Part shown: piece after piece, positions 30,716 to 37,883 of the stretch
Layout of the letters: each line of letters starts with the position of its first letter
Numbering within the stretch: position 1 is the first letter of the stretch
IMG/VR virus record: IMGVR_UViG_3300035181_002389
Coordinates: 1-54,668 of that record
Reading direction: 5' to 3' (one strand)
Source of the DNA: a virus
DNA length: 54,668 bases
The notes under the pieces: generated by a model
The model's database searches: none
Seen by the model: only the letters and a program-made list of their open reading frames with translations
What the model was told of the DNA's origin: nothing
Made by a program: the position numbers and the translations under genes

Positions 30716-30784
30716 AATACTTTCACCTTATAAGAACAAAGCTCCAATTGACTAGGGCTAAAGCGATGTCATTGTCAAGTTATT

Positions 30785-30859
30785 TGGCCTCTTGGCTTGG
30801 ATTCGAACCTGCGACCGATCGATTATGAGTCGACTGCTCTAACCACTGAGCTAAGGCAG
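30785..30859 (-). pseudogene. Chimeric tRNA-Met(CAU)-like gene
   Basis: The 5' part is a good tRNA: GCTGCCT acceptor, D-arm GCTCAGTGGTTAGAGC, anticodon arm GTCGACTCATAATCGAT with anticodon CAT. After the T-loop TTCGAATCC the sequence continues AAG plus a 7-nt strand, G and CCA that belong to a different tRNA: the T-stem (GCAGG versus CCAAG) and acceptor stem (GCTGCCT versus CCAAGAG) do not pair. It looks like a crossover inside the conserved T-loop, probably with a tRNA of the type left as a fragment at 29167. Confidence 0.75.
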
Positions 30860-30890
30860 CGAATGAGTTGACGCATTGGCTTGGAATCGA

Positions 30891-31253
30891 ATCAAGAGTC
30901 TAGGCCAATTGATATACCGAGGTAGGCTTCAAAAGTCTTTTTCTTTTCAAGAATGTTCACATCACGTGAAGTAATAATACCGGTTTGACCAGGTGCGATC
31001 TCTCAAACTTCTTGGCCCATAGCAAAATTGGTCTTGTCTTCGGCAGGTACATGAGATGCAACCCCTCATCAATATCGATGAGGTAGTCATCAATGAACAC
31101 CGACTCTGGAATGGTAGAGCCGTCGCCCTTCGGTTGAATGGCAATCTGACGAGTGCCATTCATATGCTCCATGATCTGCAATGTTGTGCCTTTCAAACAA
31201 GTCACAACATCCTAGACATTGTTGCCGAGGTTGATTACCTTCTTGTCAGACAT
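30891..31253 (-). pseudogene. Decayed two-domain phage gene
   Basis: From the ATG at 31253 (MSDKKVINLGNNV) an in-frame TAG (31212-31214) is followed without a shift by DVVTCLKGTTLQIMEHMNGT and RQIAIQPKGDGSTIPE, a pattern of a common small phage protein (LG-x-x-V-R-D-V-V-T...). Around 31065 the sensible frame changes and gives NFAMGQEV-TGA-EIAPGQTGIITSRDV to a TGA at 30891. So two stops, both just after the Val of a V-(R/K)-(D/E) motif, and one frameshift have accumulated. The first 82 codons after the TAG remain open (to 30957). Confidence 0.7.
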
Positions 31254-31261
31254 GATTTCTC

Positions 31262-31519
31262 TTAGCTGACAAACAAATTAGAATAGACAGCTTTGATTTC
31301 ACCCATGATGAAGGCTTCAGTACCAAAGTCAGGACCATAGTACCACTCTTTCAGGAACTTGATGATGTCAGTACTGTTGCCTTGTACAGAGTACAGCGGG
31401 TTCCCGCCAGCAGGACCATTTTCAGTGATCAACATAAGCTCAATACCGTATTGCAGCTCAAGTTCAACTTCAGCTTCACGGGACAGGACGTTGATAATAT
31501 CCAGTTCGATCGTTGCCAT
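31262..31519 (-). CDS. Hypothetical 85-aa protein
   Basis: AAAGGCTGTATC before the ATG. MATIELDIINVLSREAEVEL, then YGIELMLITENGPAGGNPLY and FLKEWYYGPDF. A small alpha/beta protein; 8 nt from the decayed gene. Promoter at 31555-31583. Confidence 0.65.
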   Translation of the reverse strand: MATIELDIINVLSREAEVELELQYGIELMLITENGPAGGNPLYSVQGNSTDIIKFLKEWYYGPDFGTEAFIMGEIKAVYSNLFVS

Positions 31520-31554
31520 GATACAGCCTTTATGTGTTGGTTGATGATAGAATA

Positions 31555-31583
31555 ATTATACCACAACAATCCTACCTTGTAAA
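31555..31583 (-). promoter_or_regulatory. Sigma70 promoter TTTACA-17-TATAAT
   Basis: TATAAT 31555-31560 preceded by GTGG, TTTACA 31578-31583. Drives 31262-31519. Confidence 0.7.
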
Positions 31584-31599
31584 CATATTTGTCTACTTT

Positions 31600-31752
31600 T
31601 TACGGCTCACCTACAAGTCCATGCCACTGAGCGGCATGCGTGATGTCATCATGAGCCAGTGGTATAATCCTTGTTGCTTTGATTGATCACATGCTCAGCT
31701 TCACGTACCGCTTAGACATTTCTGCATTCTTCTCGAAATATTGATTCTTCAT
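31600..31752 (-). pseudogene. Small gene interrupted by in-frame TGA
   Basis: ATG at 31752 with GATGAGGTAAAATA before it: MKNQYFEKNAEMSKRYVKLSM, TGA at 31687-31689, then in the same frame SIKATRIIPLAHDDITHAA, QWHGLVGEP and TAA at 31600. Codon content on both sides looks coding. Either a nonsense allele or a 21-residue peptide. The rest of 31753-32031 appears non-coding, with AT-rich DNA that should hold the plus-strand promoter for 32032. Confidence 0.5.
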
Positions 31753-32031
31753 TATTTTACCTCATCACCTTTTAACATTTATAAAATACAAAATTCATCA
31801 GTGTTTTAAACGTTATTAAACATTTTCGTCAGGCAACCGTGTTTCTTATGGTGTTATAGATTAGTAGTGATATCAGAAGCAATCAAAGATTTTCATTATA
31901 TGAACATAATTTTATACACACTCAACGCGCATACACAGTTAAATACAATTGATTTATTCAAAGTATATCCAAATGTGGTCAGGTTTGATGCAGGTTAAAT
32001 ATAGAAGTACCTGATAATAGGAGATCACATA

Positions 32032-32493
32032 GTGGCAAAAAAGAAAATACCAGAATTAAAAGTAGAATATATCAAAGATCGTGGAAATTTGTTATACTTA
32101 GCACTGCTCGAATACAAGCGTGAGATTTATCTTTGTATCATTGATAACATGTCACCAGATGAAATAGGAGCGTATGTTCTTGATTATGCTGAACAGGAGA
32201 ACATTCCAATTAGAGAGTTCTTAAGCGCAGTTACACTGTGGTTTTACAAATCTTCAGAAAAACACCCGCTAAGTGTTGAACTTGCAAGATTAGGTCTTAC
32301 AGAAGCACTCGCACCTATCTATAAGATCTTTGATACCACTTACGTGTCACGTATTGTAGGCAATGCATTTTCTTATGAAGGATTATCTAAGAGCAAAGTA
32401 AAACGCCGACGAGTAATACCTATTCCAGAAGGCATCCCTATTAAGCTCAAGAAGTTAGAAGCCCATACAGAGACTTCAACTCCTTCAACTTAA
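32032..32493 (+). CDS. Hypothetical protein, GTG start
   Basis: 153 residues beginning GTG GCA AAA with AATAGGAGATCACATA before it. Helical (LLYLALLEYKREIYLCIIDN, IGAYVLDYAEQENIPIREFL), ending with a basic, proline-rich tail (KSKVKRRRVIPIPEGIP). It runs toward the nucleotidyltransferase gene and overlaps its 3' end by 47 nt. No family recognised. Confidence 0.7.
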   Translation: MAKKKIPELKVEYIKDRGNLLYLALLEYKREIYLCIIDNMSPDEIGAYVLDYAEQENIPIREFLSAVTLWFYKSSEKHPLSVELARLGLTEALAPIYKIFDTTYVSRIVGNAFSYEGLSKSKVKRRRVIPIPEGIPIKLKKLEAHTETSTPST

Positions 32494-33520
32494 ACTCTTC
32501 GAATTTTTTCTCAAGTTCGGGAGTTCGTTGTTGTAATACTGAGTTTGCAATAGCGTCATCTACTTTTGAAAACTTAGCGTTAAGATATGATGTTGCTTCA
32601 TCAAGTTGAACTTCACCATTCTTAACCGCTTTTAAGAATGCTGCATTTGGTCGAGGGAACGTAAGTGTTCCCTCTTTTGACAGTTCTAAAATTTGTTCAG
32701 TGATTCTTATCGCGTGGCTTAAAGCCTTCCAGTCAATTCCTTCTCCGTCAAATTGCTTAACACGTTCTCCATATGTATGAAGTGTCTTTGTTAATGAGTT
32801 GAACACTGAAAGCCATGAGCTAGTCAATGGAAATTTCTTTCCAACAACCTCTATTGCAGGAGTTGTCTCTTTTCCCCCTCTAACATTTAGCACTTCAACC
32901 ATGTTGACGTGCGGGAGTGTTAGCACCTTACTAAGCAAATCAGAATGAAAGACAGAATTTAACTGTGTATTACTCATCTTTAATTCGGTAGATAAGTTAC
33001 CAAAATTAAACCTTTCAAAATGCTCATTAACAATGTTAAGAAATGTCTTTAACGATGTAAAGCGCTCAGTCTTCACCCCGTACATTTGCGATTGTGTTAC
33101 GGCATACCCAACCATCTTCTTAACATTGCTTGTCAAGAATTGCTGTACTAGATCAGCCATCAGACGTTGCTGATATTTAAAGTGCTCGCTCTTATCTCCA
33201 TCATGTTCAGGAACATCATGCAGCCCTTGCACAACAGCGAACGCAACTTCTAATGCATAGGTTTGCCCATTAAAGAAGTCATCAAAGAAAACCTGAAGTG
33301 GTATGTATTCTGTTTCTGTTTCTCCAGATAACATCTTATCACCGTCTTTTAGATGATCCGGTCTTTCCTTTCGAATGCTGATTTTCTTATTCAAAAGCAG
33401 ATCATCTAGTTTTGGAAGAACCACTGCCTTATAATCATAATCCGAAGTTGGTCCTGCTGTTCCATACAAATGGGATCCAAAAGGAACTCTAAAAAGTATA
33501 ATTTCATTATGCACGCTCAT
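32447..33520 (-). CDS. Predicted nucleotidyltransferase (Pol beta-like)
   Basis: 357 residues. Near the N-terminus FGSHLYGTAGPTSDYDYKAV gives the G-S...G-x...S-D-x-D active-site signature of the nucleotidyltransferase superfamily, with two metal-binding acidic residues. The rest is helical and matches the general plan of T4-type phage nucleotidyltransferases of unknown target (tRNA, protein or antibiotic-like substrates are all known in the superfamily). A long C-terminal Lys-rich helix ends the protein. Converges with the plus-strand gene at 32032. Confidence 0.82.
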   Translation of the reverse strand: MSVHNEIILFRVPFGSHLYGTAGPTSDYDYKAVVLPKLDDLLLNKKISIRKERPDHLKDGDKMLSGETETEYIPLQVFFDDFFNGQTYALEVAFAVVQGLHDVPEHDGDKSEHFKYQQRLMADLVQQFLTSNVKKMVGYAVTQSQMYGVKTERFTSLKTFLNIVNEHFERFNFGNLSTELKMSNTQLNSVFHSDLLSKVLTLPHVNMVEVLNVRGGKETTPAIEVVGKKFPLTSSWLSVFNSLTKTLHTYGERVKQFDGEGIDWKALSHAIRITEQILELSKEGTLTFPRPNAAFLKAVKNGEVQLDEATSYLNAKFSKVDDAIANSVLQQRTPELEKKFEEFKLKELKSLYGLLTS

Positions 33521-33569
33521 CTTTTATCCTTTAAAACATTTTCAACCATTGTGTTATTATATCATAAAT

Positions 33570-33740
33570 CTATTCATGCAAAATCACACCATCAAACTGC
33601 ATAACCAGTTGTTCAAGTGCAGATTTACCCATCAGTGTATCATGAACTGTGTCACCAACAAAAATTGTTTTATGATAAAAACCTTGTATACATGTCAGAT
33701 GAATTTTTATTTTCTCAGAATGGGGATGTCTAAAGAACAC
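33570..33740 (-). CDS. Small protein overlapping the Pol III alpha-like C-fragment
   Basis: 56 residues from a GTG at 33738-33740, which overlaps the last codons of the gene at 33730. FFRHPHSEKIKIHLTCIQGF, then HKTIFVGDTVHDTLMGKSAL and VMQFDGVILHE. It has convincing coding composition and would be translated by coupling. The product has five His. Unknown function. Confidence 0.5.
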   Translation of the reverse strand: MFFRHPHSEKIKIHLTCIQGFYHKTIFVGDTVHDTLMGKSALEQLVMQFDGVILHE

Positions 33741-34299
33741 CAGCTTGAATAAGCAAAAGTTGCAATTTTATTACAAGCGCGTAAGCAATGGCGTGAGACT
33801 TTTTGAATGAGTAACCATTCTCATCCTTCGCGTAAAGAATTCTACGAGTAGCTTCCTTCTGTGAAAGATAGAGCTTAATGAGCTTCTTTTTGCCGGGTCG
33901 AATTAGTGCCAAAACATCTGCTAATTCTTCAATGCTACGTGGTTTTACGGCATCAAGAACATCCCCATGATTTGATAATTGAAACAGTTTCTTTTGCTCT
34001 TGAGGAACTAGCAGCAACCCCCAATCTGGCTCTATTTCAACAAGTTCTTCTATTTCAGCTCTTGATTTGAAATAATCATAAACACTTAAGTGAAGAAAAT
34101 CGATCTTTAGGTACCCAAGGTCTTCTGCCTTGTCATAAGGAATAGCAGCCAATCCGGTTAAAGGATCAACTGGAATCTGCTGAGGATAAACCCCGCATGG
34201 ATGTGGCGTCAAAGCTCCATTCTTGACAACGCTTGCTTTAGTCCATGGAAAAAATTTCTCAGGCTTAAATGATGTGGTCGTATCAACGTCAACGTCCAT
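33730..34299 (-). CDS. Pol III alpha (DnaE)-like fragment with catalytic Asp motifs
   Basis: 189 residues. The start MDVDVD aligns with the PDFDVD motif of bacterial DnaE that holds two catalytic Asp; HPCGVYPQQIPVDPL matches the H-x-G-G-V block; LGYLKIDFLHLSVYD matches the GLVKFDFLGL strand with the third catalytic Asp (Asp67 here); ALIRPG and FKKSHAIAYALV match later fingers motifs. Regions between them are far shorter than in DnaE, so this is a condensed form. The matching N-terminal palm piece is 5.4 kb upstream at 39677. Its start overlaps the TAA of the preceding gene (TAATG). Activity is uncertain. Confidence 0.72.
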   Translation of the reverse strand: MDVDVDTTTSFKPEKFFPWTKASVVKNGALTPHPCGVYPQQIPVDPLTGLAAIPYDKAEDLGYLKIDFLHLSVYDYFKSRAEIEELVEIEPDWGLLLVPQEQKKLFQLSNHGDVLDAVKPRSIEELADVLALIRPGKKKLIKLYLSQKEATRRILYAKDENGYSFKKSHAIAYALVIKLQLLLIQAGVL

Positions 34300-35168
34300 T
34301 ACAGTCCCATCTCTTTTGCTATGTGTTTCACATTTTCAACCGTAGCACGCTCCTTGTTGAAACGATCTGCCCAGTACGCGGAGTTTACCACATTATTAAA
34401 CGCTTTCAGTTGAGAAGCGTCTAAAGTTTTCAAGAACCTTCCAAAAGAAGCAGAGCAAAACAACAACCAAGGTGACAACCGTCTCTGACGAATAAGAGAA
34501 AGAACTTGTTGTGGTCCAAGGTGTGTAAACACTTCTGACAATTTTACATTGTCCTTTTCACATATGTCAAGAAGATAGTTGATAGAGTCCTGCACTTGAT
34601 CTAATGGATCAGAAATCTTGTCAGCCCAATCCAAGTACAGCGCGTAAGCAGAATCACGACACCACAGCACTGGGAGAATGTCTGCTTCTACCATCAATTG
34701 AATATATTTTTCTGGTTTACTTATATTTGCATCAGCAACAAGCTGTGCAAAATTAATGAATGACCTGTAGTACTTTGATTCCAAAAAGGCAGCTGAGGAT
34801 GGTTGTGAGTATCGTTTTTGGCGCATCCACTCGCGGTACAAACTATAGGCAGATTGCCCAAGTGGGCTTAGAAGTTCCTGGGCGCGGCGCCTTGGTTCAC
34901 AGTGATGTTTCATGAAGGTCGTCTCGTTTCCGAACCTTCTAGAACAGTAGTGACAATACCAGTTACCAACCTTTCCTAAGTTGATTTCAGCCTGTTCAAG
35001 CGGAACGCGCCGAGCTGCAATCTCCTCAGGATTAAGAAGAGCAGGCTTCTTTTTCAAGGAGTCTTGAGGCAATGACTTCAATTGCTTCACCTTCCCATTT
35101 CCATCCTGGCTGTGTAGGTTCTCCAAGTGTGCGGAAGAATTTGATAAAATCTCTGATGTAGTGCTCAT
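34299..35168 (-). CDS. Zinc-finger hypothetical protein
   Basis: Up to 289 residues; the first ~30 overlap the upstream gene, so a TTG at 35081 with AAGGTGA before it (MKSLPQDSLKKKPALL) is a better start. Residues about 70-90 hold NWYCHYCSRRFGNETTFMKH followed by HC, a C2HC/C2H2-type zinc finger. The remainder is helical with VLWCRDSAYALYLDWADK, LSPWLLFCSASFGRFLKTL and INSAYWADRF-like blocks (VVNSAYWADRFNKERATVEN) that I associate with conserved proteins of large phages of unknown role. Its linkage to the Pol III-like fragment suggests a replication or transcription role. Confidence 0.72.
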   Translation of the reverse strand: MSTTSEILSNSSAHLENLHSQDGNGKVKQLKSLPQDSLKKKPALLNPEEIAARRVPLEQAEINLGKVGNWYCHYCSRRFGNETTFMKHHCEPRRRAQELLSPLGQSAYSLYREWMRQKRYSQPSSAAFLESKYYRSFINFAQLVADANISKPEKYIQLMVEADILPVLWCRDSAYALYLDWADKISDPLDQVQDSINYLLDICEKDNVKLSEVFTHLGPQQVLSLIRQRRLSPWLLFCSASFGRFLKTLDASQLKAFNNVVNSAYWADRFNKERATVENVKHIAKEMGL

Positions 35169-35607
35169 CGATGTACTCTGTATTTACAGTTGCTTTAACC
35201 CCAACCGCAACCGAACCATAATCCTTGATTTCAATCCTAGGGGTAATTATTGAAGGTGTATTACAAAGCTCGCGGAGTATCTTATTACACCTTGTAGCCG
35301 CTGTTTGGTACTGATCTCTAAGTTCTTTAGTATTAGGTCCAGTTGATGGTGGAAAATTTGCCATTTCCCACGCTTTCTCACTATTAATCTCATATGCTTC
35401 AAATTCTGCGGTTACCATTGCTACAGCAAAGTACCGTTTTAATTTGGAATGGAAGAAACGAAAATCAACCCATACCCATGGGCACTCAGGCTCATACACA
35501 TGATTGCAATAAAAATCACCACCATATGCGCACTCAGGATATTTACGCATAAGATTCTTAGCATCTATCCATCTCTTTTTACGTTGCTTACGATTCACTT
35601 CACGCAT
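35032..35607 (-). CDS. Hypothetical protein
   Basis: 191 residues. Basic start (MREVNRKQRKKRWIDAKNLM), a Cys/aromatic block (CAYGGDFYCNHVYEPECPWV) and beta strands (RIEIKDYGSVAVGVKATVNT). Its 3' end overlaps the next gene's longest frame by 137 nt (50 nt with the TTG start). Unknown function. Confidence 0.68.
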   Translation of the reverse strand: MREVNRKQRKKRWIDAKNLMRKYPECAYGGDFYCNHVYEPECPWVWVDFRFFHSKLKRYFAVAMVTAEFEAYEINSEKAWEMANFPPSTGPNTKELRDQYQTAATRCNKILRELCNTPSIITPRIEIKDYGSVAVGVKATVNTEYIDEHYIRDFIKFFRTLGEPTQPGWKWEGEAIEVIASRLLEKEACSS

Positions 35608-35692
35608 TTTTGTTTTATATGTTTTATATGTTTGACATATTTTCTAATAGCACATTATGTTTTTAGAAATTATATCACATTAATTAAACGCA

Positions 35693-36016
35693 TTATACAA
35701 GCGCCTCTACATCATCCAGTGGTAAAATTCGAATTTTACCACCAGCTTTTACAATTTCTTTCTCATAAAATGTTAGCGCTCCAGACATCAAGTCTGTCAT
35801 ACCATATTCATCTTTTTTACATACGTAGTGACTTCCACTAACATTATCAAAATGAAAAACGTTTTGATTTTCCTTTGTAACTTTGACAATACCAGAGCTA
35901 AGCTTCCAAGAATTACTGGTATAATACCCTCCGTACCAGCCAGCTAGTACCTTCTTTGATTGTTTATTATCTAACAGCTGTTCAATAATAACCCAATGAT
36001 CAGGAAAATTAACCAT
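35693..36016 (-). CDS. Conserved phage hypothetical protein
   Basis: 107 residues. VLAGWYGGYYTSNSWKLSSG, VFHFDNVSGSHYVCKKDEYG: a Trp/Gly/Tyr-rich beta core that I have the impression of seeing in other T4-like genomes. Overlaps the end of the gp62-like gene by 8 nt, hence same operon. A minus-strand TATAAT box (about 35657-35662) lies downstream, before 35607. Unknown function. Confidence 0.68.
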   Translation of the reverse strand: MVNFPDHWVIIEQLLDNKQSKKVLAGWYGGYYTSNSWKLSSGIVKVTKENQNVFHFDNVSGSHYVCKKDEYGMTDLMSGALTFYEKEIVKAGGKIRILPLDDVEALV

Positions 36017-36476
36017 TTTCTTTTAACTCCTTTTGGAGCTTTGCAATTTCATCTTTTTGCCATCCAAGCTCTTCTGCCATCTTAATAAGCTCTTCTACTG
36101 GTGGAAGAGAGTATGTTTTTGCTTCTCGTGTAGAAAGTTCAAAGTACTCTTGAATTACGCGATATGCTTCAACCAGTTTTTTCTTGGATTTTATGCCAAG
36201 CCATACATACCGCTTACTTGTTTTTGATGATGCGGTCTGAAGAAGCTGCATCAACAGATGAGGGTGTTTTCCTAGTGAAAAAACATAAGGATTAACAAAC
36301 TCATTCAGTAAAATAATTTGTCGTTCGTCAGAGGTTCCTGACATCCAGCGCATAACAACTAATGGTGCAAATCCCTTGCGCTCATCATCAGACATCGTTG
36401 TGTAAAGATCACCTGATTTTGGGTTGTCAATGTCATTTAACAGCTTAAAAATGTCTAAAGAAAAGCACTTCTTCAT
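36009..36476 (-). CDS. 62-like: Clamp-loader small subunit, gp62-like
   Basis: 155 residues. FKLLNDIDNPKSGDLYTTM, DERKGFAPLVVMRWMSG, LLNEFVNPYVFSLGKHPHLL and SKRYVWLGIKSKKK, then STREAKTYS, follow the order of conserved blocks of gp62-type subunits in T4-like cyanophages (P-x-x-V-R-x-S, NE-N, L-KRY-W-K, S-x-x-A). In T4, gp62 with gp44 forms the ATP-driven loader of the sliding clamp. Position two genes after the gp44-like ATPase supports the call. Similarity is from memory and low. Confidence 0.6.
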   Translation of the reverse strand: MKKCFSLDIFKLLNDIDNPKSGDLYTTMSDDERKGFAPLVVMRWMSGTSDERQIILLNEFVNPYVFSLGKHPHLLMQLLQTASSKTSKRYVWLGIKSKKKLVEAYRVIQEYFELSTREAKTYSLPPVEELIKMAEELGWQKDEIAKLQKELKENG

Positions 36477-36479
36477 GGT

Positions 36480-36833
36480 TTAAATCAATCCATTATTCTT
36501 CATGTACTCTTCTTCAGCAAGAAGCTCTGCTTCTCGTTCTGCTTTAATATCTATCAGTGGAACATCGTCAGGATTATCTTGAAGAACAGCACGATCAGCA
36601 ACATAATCTGCCCAAGCGTGTAGAATTTTTCGAACACGATCACGGTCCATCCGCTCATTATTAATGATGAGCGCACCATCATTTGAAAGAAAAACATGTA
36701 GTTGCCCAAAACCACAGCCTTTCCAGCTCCAACTAAAGAACGTGTTTGCAGTGCTCAAGCCACAAACTTCTGGTGGATTTGCTTCCATGATTGCATTACG
36801 CTCATCTGGCGTCATCTTAAAAATTGATTTCAT
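36480..36833 (-). CDS. Hypothetical protein between clamp-loader genes
   Basis: 117 residues; MKSIFKMTPDERNAIMEANP start (the ATG at codon 6 is possible). Beta core FFSWSWKGCGFGQLHVFLSN, DGALIINNERMDRDRVRKIL, and a Glu-rich end. The W-GFGQ block with 'INNE.M' resembles small phage proteins of unknown role. Three nt before the gp62-like start, so cotranscribed. Confidence 0.65.
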   Translation of the reverse strand: MKSIFKMTPDERNAIMEANPPEVCGLSTANTFFSWSWKGCGFGQLHVFLSNDGALIINNERMDRDRVRKILHAWADYVADRAVLQDNPDDVPLIDIKAEREAELLAEEEYMKNNGLI

Positions 36834-36902
36834 TTTGGGCTTATTTTAGATAATAGCTAAAGTAATATTATGTCGAATTACTTAACGCTCTTTTTGTTTA
36901 TC

Positions 36903-37814
36903 TTAAAGTCTAGATAGCTCAATCATGAGAGCTGCAATATTGATCTCAGTATCAGCAACAATGCTGTGCTTATACAAATATTCAGCGATAGTGATGATGG
37001 CAGCTTCTTTATCAGCAACCTTCATCTTGTCAACATTAGCATAAAGAAACCTGTAAACGTCTTCATGCTCTTCACGAGTTGCAGATTCACAAACAAGCTT
37101 GCGAGCCTTCTTAAAATCACCCTTCGTGATAGCGTCTAGCAATCCAAACTTCCAATCAGCAGAATCAGCAGACACTTGTGATGGGCTGAGAAGCTTTTTG
37201 CCATTCACATTTCCCTGAAGCAACTGAATGATCTTGCGAATATCAGGATAACCAACATCAACGTAAGTGAGAAGATCTTCAGGCTCATAGTCAATACCTT
37301 CAATGTCAAGTATTTCAGCAACACGAAGAGCGACTTTTTCTTTATCAGGAGCTTTGAAATAGAACTCTTGAAACCGAGATTTCAACGGAGGAATAACCTT
37401 GTTGGCGTAGTTACAAGTCGCGATAAAGCGGCAAGACCCAGAAGCTTCCTCAATAAGGGAACGAAGAAGAGCTTGACCATCAAGAGATAGGTAATCAATT
37501 TCTTCAAGTCGTACCACCTTGAACTTACCAATCGGCATGCTCATCGCAAAGCTTGTTACTTTGCTGCGCATAGCATCAATTTTTTCATCGGAACAATTGA
37601 TCTTCAACACATCTGAAGGATCAATTTTCAGATCATGAATGAGAGCTCGAGATACTGTAGTTTTACCTGTACCTTGAACACCCGTCAAGAACAAGTGTGG
37701 AATGTCTCCAGCTTCAATAAAAGCTTCAAACTGTTTTCGCTGGCGGTCATCCTGAAAAATAACATCACTGATAGATTTAGGACGATAGCGCTCTACCCAA
37801 ATTGTTGTTTTCAT
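36903..37814 (-). CDS. 44: Clamp-loader AAA+ ATPase, gp44-like
   Basis: 303 residues. WVERYRPKSISDVIFQ start, Walker A GVQGTGKT (45-52), Walker B VVRLEEIDYLS (about 100-110), sensor block FIATCNYANKVIPPLKSR with Arg147 at the SRC/SRF arginine finger. This is the large subunit of the T4 clamp loader, which opens the gp45 clamp and places it on primed DNA. The Walker B Asp-Glu is replaced by Glu-Glu. Length (T4: 319 aa) fits. A TATAAT box near 37849-37854 precedes the gene. Confidence 0.93.
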   Translation of the reverse strand: MKTTIWVERYRPKSISDVIFQDDRQRKQFEAFIEAGDIPHLFLTGVQGTGKTTVSRALIHDLKIDPSDVLKINCSDEKIDAMRSKVTSFAMSMPIGKFKVVRLEEIDYLSLDGQALLRSLIEEASGSCRFIATCNYANKVIPPLKSRFQEFYFKAPDKEKVALRVAEILDIEGIDYEPEDLLTYVDVGYPDIRKIIQLLQGNVNGKKLLSPSQVSADSADWKFGLLDAITKGDFKKARKLVCESATREEHEDVYRFLYANVDKMKVADKEAAIITIAEYLYKHSIVADTEINIAALMIELSRL

Positions 37815-37883
37815 ATAATGAAAATAAGTTAGGAACTGTTGATAATGTATTATAACATAAGCAACAGTCCCTTAAAACTTCAA

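Noticed and set aside
24843-31689. Stop-codon reassignment in this phage
   Set aside because: Both TAG and TGA interrupt genes, only decaying accessory paralogs are affected, and core genes (nrdA, nrdB, uvsW) contain none in frame.
36009-36227. Plus-strand frame at 36033-36227 and other short plus-strand frames across 36-43 kb
   Set aside because: They lie opposite well-supported minus-strand genes and have no ribosome binding sites.
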